Positions 1-6,381 of a DNA stretch of 6,585 nt are shown in pieces. Made by a program: the position numbers and the translations under genes. Under the pieces are notes generated by a model. That model ran no database searches and was not told the origin of the DNA. It saw nothing but the letters and a program-made list of their open reading frames with translations. Source of the DNA: an uncultured Bacilli bacterium (GTDB lineage: Bacteria; Bacillota_I; Bacilli_A; RF39; UBA660); contig CANQNZ010000067.1 of NCBI GenBank assembly GCA_947625365.1, forward strand, positions 1 through 6,585. The letters run 5' to 3'. Within the stretch, counting starts at the first letter, position 1. Every line of letters starts with the position of its first letter.

Positions 1-12
1 TATATATAGATA

Positions 13-85
13 AGTCAAAGAAAAACTTTTTATTGTTACACTTCGTTATATAATAAAAATGTATTCCTATTATTATTCTTTGACT
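13..85. repeat. 10-bp perfect inverted repeat flanking a promoter-like segment
   Basis: AGTCAAAGAA at 13-22 is matched exactly by its reverse complement TTCTTTGACT at 76-85, with 53 bp between them. The enclosed segment contains a perfect TATAAT at 49-54. The repeat could be an invertible-element boundary, a regulator site or a coincidence; 10-bp inverted matches arise by chance a few times in several kilobases of AT-rich DNA. The match itself is certain; any function is inference. Confidence 0.4.
34..54 (+). promoter_or_regulatory. Possible upstream promoter: TGTTAC box plus TATAAT
   Basis: A consensus -10 (TATAAT, 49-54) sits inside TATATAATAAAA, the same 12-base string found around the ABC promoter at 158-163. 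A TGTTAC box at 34-39 resembles the TGTAAC boxes there. No acceptable -35 lies 16-18 bp upstream, so this is either an activator-dependent promoter or an AT-rich chance match. A transcript from here would start near 61 and meet the terminator at 88-114 after about 50 nt. Confidence 0.3.
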
Positions 86-87
86 AT

Positions 88-114
88 AAAACACTGGTTT
101 ACTCCGGTGTTTTT
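88..114 (+). terminator. Intrinsic terminator upstream of the ABC operon
   Basis: AAAACACTGG (88-97) pairs with CCGGTGTTTT (104-113) around a 6-nt loop. This gives 10 bp with one G-U wobble (95/106), and a run of five T at 110-114. On the minus strand the wobble becomes an A-C mismatch and no U-tract follows, so it works best on the + strand. It most likely ends transcription from a gene left of the window, insulating the ABC promoter; ending a short leader RNA from the -10 box at 49-54 is an alternative. Confidence 0.75.
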
Positions 115-129
115 AAGTGTTTCAGATAA

Positions 130-163
130 TGTAACTTATTTGTAACTTTAAAAGATATATAAT
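130..163 (+). promoter_or_regulatory. Promoter of the ABC operon with 11-bp direct repeats
   Basis: A consensus -10 (TATAAT) lies at 158-163, with a start expected near 170 and a good ribosome site at 174-178. The place where a -35 would sit (about 135-140, CTTATT) is a poor match. Instead it is overlapped by two exact TGTAACTT repeats at 130-137 and 141-148, which are 11 bp apart start to start. The second ends 9 bp before the -10. OmpR/PhoB-family regulators bind tandem half-sites with this period over the -35 of promoters they activate. A degenerate third copy (TGTTTC, 118-123) lies 12 bp further up. The response regulator encoded at 4461-5117 is the natural candidate ligand, by inference only. 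Confidence 0.55.
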
Positions 164-186
164 AAAATTAGAAGGGAGAATAAGTT

Positions 187-873
187 ATGGAAATACTTAG
201 AGTAGAAAATTTAACAAAAGTATATGGAAAAAATGAAACAAAAGTTATTGCTTTGGATAATGTGTCTTTTTCTATAGAAAAGGGAGAATTTGCCGCTATT
301 GTAGGGGCAAGTGGTTCTGGTAAATCAACATTGCTTCATTTAATAGGAGGATTAGATAAACCTACAAAAGGTAAGGTCTATATTGATGGAGAAGACATTT
401 ATAAATTTAATGATGATAAAATGGCTATATTTCGGCGTAGACAAGTAGGGTTAATTTATCAATTTTATAATTTAATTCCTATTTTAAATGTAGAAGAAAA
501 TATCACTTTACCATTAGCTTTAGATAATCAAAAGATTGATAAAGATTATTTAGAATATATGCTCAAATTACTGGGCTTAACTAATCGTCGTAATCATTTA
601 CCTAATGAATTATCTGGAGGCCAACAACAAAGGTGTAGTATAGGTAGAGCTCTAATTACTAATCCTACTATTATTTTAGCAGATGAACCAACTGGTAATT
701 TAGATACTAAATCTAGCGATGAGATAGTTTCTTTATTAAAAAAGTCTAACAAAGAGTTAAAACAAACAATTATTATGATTACCCATAATATGGAAATAGC
801 TAAATGTGCAGATAGAATAATACATATAGAAGATGGCAAAATAGTTCAGGAGAAAGATGATGAACTTGCTTAA
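187..873 (+). CDS. ABC transporter ATP-binding protein (MacB/LolD/BceA-like)
   Basis: This is the cytoplasmic ATPase of an ABC transporter that works with an FtsX-type permease. At 228 residues it has the usual length for a stand-alone ATPase of this family. Visible motifs, in order: Walker A GASGSGKST (40-48), Q-loop Gln92 in the family-like context YQFYNLIPILNVEENI, signature LSGGQQQR (142-149), Walker B IILADEP with catalytic Glu167, D-loop GNLD (170-173) and switch His200 in ITHN. All catalytic elements are intact. The ADEPTGNLD segment and the Q-loop context are typical of the MacB/LolD/BceA group, which mostly drives conformational signalling or extraction of peptides and lipoproteins rather than ordinary import. 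The start is supported by GGGAG at 174-178, 8 nt before the ATG. The 3' end overlaps the permease gene by 17 nt, indicating one operon with coupled translation. The substrate cannot be read from the sequence. Confidence 0.95.
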   Translation: MEILRVENLTKVYGKNETKVIALDNVSFSIEKGEFAAIVGASGSGKSTLLHLIGGLDKPTKGKVYIDGEDIYKFNDDKMAIFRRRQVGLIYQFYNLIPILNVEENITLPLALDNQKIDKDYLEYMLKLLGLTNRRNHLPNELSGGQQQRCSIGRALITNPTIILADEPTGNLDTKSSDEIVSLLKKSNKELKQTIIMITHNMEIAKCADRIIHIEDGKIVQEKDDELA

Positions 874-3433
874 TAAATTAACTATTAAAAATTTAAAACT
901 AAATAAAAAAAGAACGATAGTGACGATAATAGGTATATTATTATCAGTTGCTTTAATTACAGCGGTTTCTTCTATTTATCTAAGTGCTTTAGCATCAATA
1001 AAAGAATATGAAATAAAAGAAAAAGGAAATTTTCATGTAGCTTTTCTAAATGTTCCTAAAGAGGATTTAACACCGTTTAAAGAAAATCGTAGTTTTGAAA
1101 ATATCTATTTAACAGAAGATATTGGTTATGCCAAGATAAATTCTGCCAATGAGTTAAAACCTTATGCTTGTCTTAAAGCTTTTACTAAAAATGCTCTTAA
1201 CAATTTAGCTATTAATCTAGTAGAAGGAAGATTACCTCAAAATGAAAAAGAGATAATAATACCTACTCATTTAAGAACAAATGGCAAAGTAAAACTTAAA
1301 GTAGGGGAAGAAATCACATTAGAGCTTGGACAAAGAATGGCTGAAGATGGCAGTCCTTTAACCCAATTAAATCCTCTAACCGCAAACGAGAAGCTTTTAA
1401 CTAAGCAAACCCAAACATATAAAATAGTGGGTATAATGCAAAGACCATCCACCAACATTGAAAGTAACACCGCACCTGGCTATACGTTTATTACTTATCA
1501 AAAAGAAGCCTTAATGAATAATGTAGATGTCTATGCTCAGTTTACCAAAAAAGGTATAAATAATCGTTATGAAGTAGTAGCTAATATTTTAAATATAGAC
1601 CCGGTAATATGGCAAAAATTTAATGAAAAAGGAAGTGTTATTCCCTCAGAATATACATCTATTGCGAGCCCTAAATATAATATCTCTTTAAATGATTATT
1701 TAATTAAATTAGAAACAAATCCTTTAAGTGCCTCCGGAGTAGGACAAATGATTTATGTTGTTGTAATAGTGTGTGCTATTATTGTCTTTACTTCTATATT
1801 CTGTATTAAAAATAGTTTTGATATTTCCATAAGTGAAAAAATAAAACAATATGGAATGTTAAGAAGTCTAGGAGCAACTAAAAAACAAATAAAAGCTAAT
1901 GTTTTATATGAAGGTTTAATTTTAGGGGTTATAGGAATTCCTTTAGGTATATTAGCAGGTCTATTTGCCTCATTTATTTTAATTATTGTCAGTAATTATT
2001 ATTTAACTGGGGCAATGATAGAAAGTTTAACTTTAAAATTTCATATCTCTTATATATCTATTTTAATCGCTATAATCCTCGGAGTAATAACTATATACTT
2101 TTCTTCTTTAAAAAGTGCTATAACAGCCGCTAAGATATCGCCAATTGACTCTATTCGTAATAGTGCTAATATAAAAATTAAAAATAAAAGTTTAAAAAAA
2201 TCTGCTCTTATCCATAAACTTTTTGGAATAGGAGGCGATATTTCTTATAAAAATATGAAAGGAAATAAAAAGAAATATCGAACTACTATTATATCTTTAG
2301 TAGTTTCTGTCTCTGTTTTTATTGCGCTTTCTTCTTTTATGAACTATGCTTTTAAGAATTTAAATTTGGAAATTGGAATATATGATTATAACATTGTTCT
2401 TTCTATAGATGATAAAGCGCAGTTAGATAAAGTAATGGAAATAGCTAATCTAGAAGAAGTTAATAATTATTCTTTAACAAAAAGCTTTTTACTAACGGAT
2501 ACTAATATACCTTATAATCCACAGTATTTAAAAAATAATAATTTAAAAAAAGATACTCCAAAAGAAGATATTGCCATTAGTGCTGTAGGGGAGAAGGCTT
2601 ATCTAGATTATTTAAAATCTTTAAATTTAGATTATGAGGATTTTAAAGATAAAGGAATACTTTTTGATAATATTAAATATACCGTTTCTAATAATCATAA
2701 AAATATCTTATATCAAACTAGAGAATTTTCTTTGCAAAAAGGTGACAACCTAATAGGTATGCTAGATAATCAAGAAGTAAATATACCAGTAGGATATATT
2801 GCTAAAACTTTACCTTTTGGTCTTATCGATAATGAATATAATAGCATTTTAATTATTAGCGACCAGTTATTTAATAATCTATATCCGGATAATAATAAAT
2901 TTATAGCTTATTTTGATGTAAAAGATGCTAAAAAGTTTCAGGATAATGTAGAAAATATTATGCAAGATAATGACTATTATTTAAATAATATGGATGAAAA
3001 TGTGAAAATGATAAGAAATTTATATACTTTAATAGGAATATTCTTATATGGATTTATTATCGTAGTTTCTCTAATTGGTATTACTAACATTTTTAATACT
3101 ATTACTACAAGTATGATGCTTCGCCGGCAAGAATTTGCTATGCTTAAGTCAATAGGCATGACTAAAAATGAATTTACGAAAATGATTAGACTAGAAAGTG
3201 TATTTATTGGTTTTAAATCTTTAATTATTGGTTTACCAATAGGCCTTATTTTATCTTATTTAATTTACCATTTTTTAGTCGGAGAAAATATTATGAGTTA
3301 TATTCCACCTGTTGGGGCTATAATAATTAGTATTTTAGTAGTTTTATTATTAATTAGTTTAATTATGAAATATTCTTTAAATAAAATTAATAATCAAAAT
3401 ACTATTGAAACTATTAGAAATGAAAATATTTAG
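857..3433 (+). CDS. FtsX-like ABC transporter permease, duplicated (two FtsX units)
   Basis: This is the membrane partner of the preceding ATPase, 858 residues. It contains two similar halves. Unit one has a transmembrane helix at about 20-42, an extracytoplasmic domain at about 43-295 with a MacB-like stretch (GRLPQNEKEIIIP, from 124), and helices at about 297-317, 349-379 and 395-418. Unit two has a helix at about 475-495, an extracytoplasmic domain at about 500-718, and helices at about 722-745, 780-806 and 818-838. The cytoplasmic coupling segments characteristic of FtsX permeases occur in both (QYGMLRSLGATKKQI, 331-345; RRQEFAMLKSIGMTKNEF, 756-773). The 8-helix, two-ectodomain layout differs from BceB-type permeases, which have 10 helices and one large loop, and is longer than they are (about 650 residues). 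One chain may supply both membrane halves. Two ATGs (857 and 860) follow AGGAG at 848-852; the second has better spacing (7 against 4 nt), so the protein may begin one residue later. Export of antimicrobial peptides or lipid-linked compounds, or sensing them for the kinase, are options; which one is not visible. Confidence 0.92.
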   Translation: MMNLLNKLTIKNLKLNKKRTIVTIIGILLSVALITAVSSIYLSALASIKEYEIKEKGNFHVAFLNVPKEDLTPFKENRSFENIYLTEDIGYAKINSANELKPYACLKAFTKNALNNLAINLVEGRLPQNEKEIIIPTHLRTNGKVKLKVGEEITLELGQRMAEDGSPLTQLNPLTANEKLLTKQTQTYKIVGIMQRPSTNIESNTAPGYTFITYQKEALMNNVDVYAQFTKKGINNRYEVVANILNIDPVIWQKFNEKGSVIPSEYTSIASPKYNISLNDYLIKLETNPLSASGVGQMIYVVVIVCAIIVFTSIFCIKNSFDISISEKIKQYGMLRSLGATKKQIKANVLYEGLILGVIGIPLGILAGLFASFILIIVSNYYLTGAMIESLTLKFHISYISILIAIILGVITIYFSSLKSAITAAKISPIDSIRNSANIKIKNKSLKKSALIHKLFGIGGDISYKNMKGNKKKYRTTIISLVVSVSVFIALSSFMNYAFKNLNLEIGIYDYNIVLSIDDKAQLDKVMEIANLEEVNNYSLTKSFLLTDTNIPYNPQYLKNNNLKKDTPKEDIAISAVGEKAYLDYLKSLNLDYEDFKDKGILFDNIKYTVSNNHKNILYQTREFSLQKGDNLIGMLDNQEVNIPVGYIAKTLPFGLIDNEYNSILIISDQLFNNLYPDNNKFIAYFDVKDAKKFQDNVENIMQDNDYYLNNMDENVKMIRNLYTLIGIFLYGFIIVVSLIGITNIFNTITTSMMLRRQEFAMLKSIGMTKNEFTKMIRLESVFIGFKSLIIGLPIGLILSYLIYHFLVGENIMSYIPPVGAIIISILVVLLLISLIMKYSLNKINNQNTIETIRNENI

Positions 3434-3450
3434 GAAATTATTAGTTTTTG

Positions 3451-3459
3451 TGTTATACT
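3451..3459 (+). promoter_or_regulatory. Possible extended -10 promoter for the unknown gene
   Basis: TGTTATACT matches the extended -10 pattern TGnTATAAT with one mismatch (TATACT at 3454-3459). There is no good -35 about 17 bp upstream, which extended -10 promoters can tolerate. A start would fall near 3466, after the permease stop (3431-3433). It could give the gene at 3502 expression independent of the ABC operon. Confidence 0.4.
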
Positions 3460-3466
3460 AAGTAGC

Positions 3467-3472
3467 AGGAGG
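3467..3472 (+). promoter_or_regulatory. Strong AGGAGG ribosome site 29 nt from the nearest start
   Basis: AGGAGG is a perfect Shine-Dalgarno sequence, but no ATG, GTG or TTG lies at normal distance after it. The first ATG, at 3502, is 29 nt away, with two in-frame stops (3484-3486, 3490-3492) between. The bases just before that ATG (AAAGAAT) are a weak ribosome site. A very small possible stem (AGC 3479-3481 with GCT 3488-3490) lies between. The site may be a displaced Shine-Dalgarno or a non-functional match. Confidence 0.35.
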
Positions 3473-3501
3473 TTAAAAAGCGTTAAAGCTAAATAAAGAA
3501 T

Positions 3502-4416
3502 ATGGAGCTAAAAAGATATAATTTTAATAAAGGAACGGATAATATCTATTTATTCATAAGTACGGATTTATCTGAAAGTGATATAGAAGGCAAAATTAAA
3601 TATTTTGATAATTGTTTGCAAAGTGAGCAAAAAGCTTTATCTTTACCTACAATGTATCAATGGTTTAAAAATATTTTTGCAAACGATAACTTAGAATATG
3701 CTTTAATGGGACACGCCTACTATAATGGTTATAAAAGTGTTAAATTTGCTGATGATAAATTAGTCGAATATCATCAAGATTGTCAAATGATTGATGATGA
3801 TGGACAGGCGGAAAGTTTTGCTTTAGATTATCATGCTAGTGATTTAAAAATTGAGGTCAATGGTTTAGAAAAATTAAAAATGGGAAACGTTATAAATCAA
3901 ATGATTGCCGAGGCTTTAGATACTATTGTGAATTTAAATAATATTAAAGCCCATAAACTTATGACTACTGATAAAAGATTAATCTCTTTATATAAAATCT
4001 TTTATGGACAAGACCCAGATTTTTCCTTACCATATACTAATAGATTAATAAATAGTATGTTATATATTTTACATAAAAATAATATAAGTTTCTTATATAA
4101 ATATCAAGAAATTGATTTTGATGATGACAAAGAGGCTATCTATGATATTGGTTTAAATGAACTGTTAGCTAGTTTAAAAGGCAAGATGGGACCTTATGAT
4201 TTTGCTTTAAATAAGCAATTGCCAGCTAAAGTTATCAAGCAAGTAGAAACTATCAAAAATATAGTAAATAGTTATACTAGTGATTTAACCGAAGAGGGGT
4301 TAGTAAATTATTTAGAAGATGTTTGTCGTTTATATGCTAAAAAAGGTAATTCTACTGAAGACTTAGGTAATGGTTTAACTTTACTTAGAACTATTCAAAA
4401 TGATTTAAAAATTTAA
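3502..4416 (+). CDS. Hypothetical protein, family not recognised
   Basis: A 304-residue protein I cannot assign to a family. It has no signal peptide and no hydrophobic stretch long enough to span the membrane, so it is probably cytoplasmic. It is acidic in places, with clusters such as MIDDDGQ (about residue 96) and DFDDDKE (about residue 206). The first half looks mixed alpha/beta. The C-terminal 80 or so residues (after KMGPYDFALNKQLP) look helical. No nucleotide-binding, helix-turn-helix or protease motif stands out. The open frame is long, continuous and has the same codon habits as its neighbours, so it is very likely a real gene. It lies between the transporter pair and the two-component pair, 68 bp after the permease, with a possible extended -10 upstream and a hairpin right after its stop. 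That suggests a semi-independent unit. The start at 3502 is the first ATG after an in-frame stop at 3490; its ribosome site is weak. Confidence 0.8.
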   Translation: MELKRYNFNKGTDNIYLFISTDLSESDIEGKIKYFDNCLQSEQKALSLPTMYQWFKNIFANDNLEYALMGHAYYNGYKSVKFADDKLVEYHQDCQMIDDDGQAESFALDYHASDLKIEVNGLEKLKMGNVINQMIAEALDTIVNLNNIKAHKLMTTDKRLISLYKIFYGQDPDFSLPYTNRLINSMLYILHKNNISFLYKYQEIDFDDDKEAIYDIGLNELLASLKGKMGPYDFALNKQLPAKVIKQVETIKNIVNSYTSDLTEEGLVNYLEDVCRLYAKKGNSTEDLGNGLTLLRTIQNDLKI

Positions 4417-4421
4417 TTATT

Positions 4422-4442
4422 AGAGCATTATGCTCTTTTATT
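4422..4442 (+). terminator. Short intrinsic terminator after the unknown gene
   Basis: AGAGCA (4422-4427) and TGCTCT (4431-4436) form a perfect 6-bp stem with a TTA loop. The last stem base and the next three give four T, then ATTA. It begins 6 nt after the stop of the unknown gene and 20 nt before the regulator start. The stem is short and the T-tract broken, so partial read-through into the regulator/kinase genes is likely. Confidence 0.6.
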
Positions 4443-4460
4443 ATATAAGGAGAAAATTGG

Positions 4461-5117
4461 ATGAATATTTTATTACTAGAAGATAATTTGGCAATTATTA
4501 AAGGGTTAGAATATGCTTTTAAGAAAAATAATTATAATTTAGTATCGAAAAATAGTATTAAAGAATTAAAAAATTATTTAAAAGGAAATAATAAAATAGA
4601 TTTAATAATTTTAGATATTTCCCTGCCGGATGGAAATGGTTTATATTTTTATGAAGATTATTTAAAAAATTTAAATATTCCTACTATTTTTTTGACGGCA
4701 GTAGTCGATAAAAAAGCGATAGTTAAAAGTTTAGACCTCGGTGCAGAAGATTATCTGACTAAACCATTTAGTACTAAAGAATTATTAGCGAGAATTAATA
4801 GAATATTAAGAAAAAGTCAAAAAAGAAGTATAGTAAAAGTCCAAGAAATTAGTTTTGATATGGATAAAATGCTTGTTTTAAAAGGGGATAAACAAATAGA
4901 TTTTACGTCTTTAGAATTAAATATATTATCTTTATTATTTTTAAATATTAATAAAGTAGTTTCGCGTAGTGTTATTTTAGATAAAATATGGGAAGTAACA
5001 GGAAATGATGTAGATAATCATACAGTAACAGTTTATTTAAAAAGAATAAGAGAAAAGTTAGATTGCAATATAATTAAAACTATTAAAGGAATAGGTTATA
5101 GAATAGATGAAGAATAA
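4461..5117 (+). CDS. Two-component response regulator, OmpR/PhoB family
   Basis: A 218-residue DNA-binding response regulator of normal length. The receiver domain covers about 1-118. It has the acidic pair Glu7/Asp8, the phospho-acceptor Asp52 in LIILDISLPDGNG, Thr79 in FLTA and Lys101 in TKPF, so all phosphorylation-site residues are present. The C-terminal winged-helix domain (about 123-218) shows the usual features: FTSLELNILSLL, then VILDKIWEV, the recognition-helix segment HTVTVYLKRIREKL, and the final hairpin IKTIKGIGYRID. It should be phosphorylated by the adjacent kinase and bind tandem direct repeats; the TGTAACTT pair at 130-148 is a candidate. AAGGAG at 4447-4452, 8 nt before the ATG, supports this start. 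The stop overlaps the kinase start by 11 nt. No clear promoter lies in the 44 bp before it, so expression probably depends on read-through or a promoter inside the preceding gene. Confidence 0.95.
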   Translation: MNILLLEDNLAIIKGLEYAFKKNNYNLVSKNSIKELKNYLKGNNKIDLIILDISLPDGNGLYFYEDYLKNLNIPTIFLTAVVDKKAIVKSLDLGAEDYLTKPFSTKELLARINRILRKSQKRSIVKVQEISFDMDKMLVLKGDKQIDFTSLELNILSLLFLNINKVVSRSVILDKIWEVTGNDVDNHTVTVYLKRIREKLDCNIIKTIKGIGYRIDEE

Positions 5118-6315
5118 TAAAAAAATTAAAAAACTAATAATATTTATTTTAATATATATTACTATAGCAATGAGTATTTTCATATTTTTAAATAATTATG
5201 AATATCATATGTATACCCAAAATTTTAATAAAAAGATTGAGCAGATAACATTAAAAATAAAAAATGAATATCCTAAAATATCGGAAGATGACATAATTAA
5301 AATATTAAATAGTCAAGATAATACTAAATTATTTAGTAAATATGGAATAGATACTAAAGAAGATAGTTTAATTTTAGAAAATAATGATATACATCAAAGA
5401 TTTTTAATAATAGATTTAGTTTATTTAGGAATAATAACTTTAATTTTTTTCTTACCGTTTTTTATTTTTTATCAAAAAAGAAACAAAGAAATAAAAGAAA
5501 TTACTAATTATTTAAAACAGCTTAATCAAAAAAATTATTCTTTAGAAATAAGTAAAATAGATGAAAATGAACTATCTATTTTAAGACAAGAAATATATAA
5601 AACTACAGTAATGCTTAAAGAAATAGCCGAAAATAGTGTACAAGATAAAAGAAATTTAAAAAAATATTTAGAAGATATTTCTCATCAAATAAAAACTCCT
5701 TTAACTTCACTTCTAATTATTTTAGATAATTTAATGGAAAAAGAAGAAATGGATGAGACAACTTATGAAGAATTTATTAAAGAAGCTAAAAGAGAAGTAA
5801 CTAATATAAATCGTTTAATTCAATCTTTATTAACATTATCTTCTTTTGATGTTAATGCTATTAAGTTTAAACCTAAAGTTATTTTGGTTAATAAATTAAT
5901 AAATGATGTTTGTCAAAATGTTTTACCTATTTGTGATTTGAAAAATGTCAAACTTACTATTAAGGGAGATAAGAAGATTAAATTAAAATGTGATGATTTA
6001 TGGCAAAATCAAGCATTGACTAATATTTTAAAAAATTCTGTTGAACATTCGCTTAAAAATAATGATGTTAAAATTACCTTTCAAGATAATAATGTTTATG
6101 TAATGATAACCATTGAAAATGTTGGTAAAACGATATCTAAAAAAGATATAAAACATATTTTTGATAGATTTTATAAAGGAGAAAATGCTAAGCCTGATAG
6201 TATAGGTATTGGTCTTTGTTTAGCTAAAACCATTATTAATAATGATAATGGTACTATTAGTGTTATCTCCAAAAATAATAAAACTAAATTTATTATTAAA
6301 TATTATAAATTTTAA
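5107..6315 (+). CDS. Membrane sensor histidine kinase
   Basis: A 402-residue sensor kinase partnered with the preceding regulator. A transmembrane helix at about 9-29 and another at about 99-122 enclose a small extracytoplasmic region of about 70 residues, followed by a HAMP-like linker (about 123-175). The H-box ISHQIKTPLTSL carries the phospho-accepting His193. The ATP-binding domain has an N-box (Asn306 and Asn310 in NILKNSVEHS), a G1 box ENVGKTI in which the usual Asp is Asn338, an F-box IFDRFYKG (351-358) and a G2 box GIGIGLCLAKTI. The SHQIKTPL form of the H-box is common in Firmicute kinases encoded beside FtsX/MacB-type transporters. The sensor region is larger than the nearly loop-less BceS type but small for ligand binding. 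It may sense membrane state, a peptide, or the transporter itself; that is inference. Start choice rests on the 11-nt overlap with the regulator stop; only a distant AAAGGA (5085-5090) lies upstream, so translation is probably coupled. Confidence 0.94.
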   Translation: MKNNKKIKKLIIFILIYITIAMSIFIFLNNYEYHMYTQNFNKKIEQITLKIKNEYPKISEDDIIKILNSQDNTKLFSKYGIDTKEDSLILENNDIHQRFLIIDLVYLGIITLIFFLPFFIFYQKRNKEIKEITNYLKQLNQKNYSLEISKIDENELSILRQEIYKTTVMLKEIAENSVQDKRNLKKYLEDISHQIKTPLTSLLIILDNLMEKEEMDETTYEEFIKEAKREVTNINRLIQSLLTLSSFDVNAIKFKPKVILVNKLINDVCQNVLPICDLKNVKLTIKGDKKIKLKCDDLWQNQALTNILKNSVEHSLKNNDVKITFQDNNVYVMITIENVGKTISKKDIKHIFDRFYKGENAKPDSIGIGLCLAKTIINNDNGTISVISKNNKTKFIIKYYKF

Positions 6316-6381
6316 TTTAGTATTTTCTTTTATGTGTTAATTTAAATTGCAAATTTTGACTCAGTGGCAGAAAACTTGTGT

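Noticed and set aside
3..53. Open frame ending in TAA at 51-53 that could be the tail of an upstream gene
   Set aside because: Only 16 codons are visible with no recognisable features, and the stretch overlaps promoter-like sequence. Another frame is equally possible, so I do not annotate it.
594..839. Minus-strand open frame of 81 codons
   Set aside because: It lies wholly inside the ABC ATPase gene opposite its signature and Walker B region, and its translation looks like a shadow with no family features.
1267..1470. Minus-strand open frame of 67 codons
   Set aside because: It is entirely within the permease ectodomain coding region, without its own promoter or plausible protein features.
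2977..3159. Minus-strand open frame of 60 codons
   Set aside because: It is antisense to the permease; its apparent hydrophobicity comes from the complementary strand of a transmembrane segment.
187..6315. Possible genetic code with TGA as tryptophan, given the low GC
   Set aside because: All genes are full length under the standard code and every tryptophan is TGG with no need for internal TGA. Stops happen to be TAA or TAG only, so the window gives no support for recoding.
6344..6356. AAATT/AATTT dyad downstream of the kinase as a terminator
   Set aside because: The stem is only five A-T pairs and has no G-C pair, too weak to call; no clear terminator is visible after the kinase.
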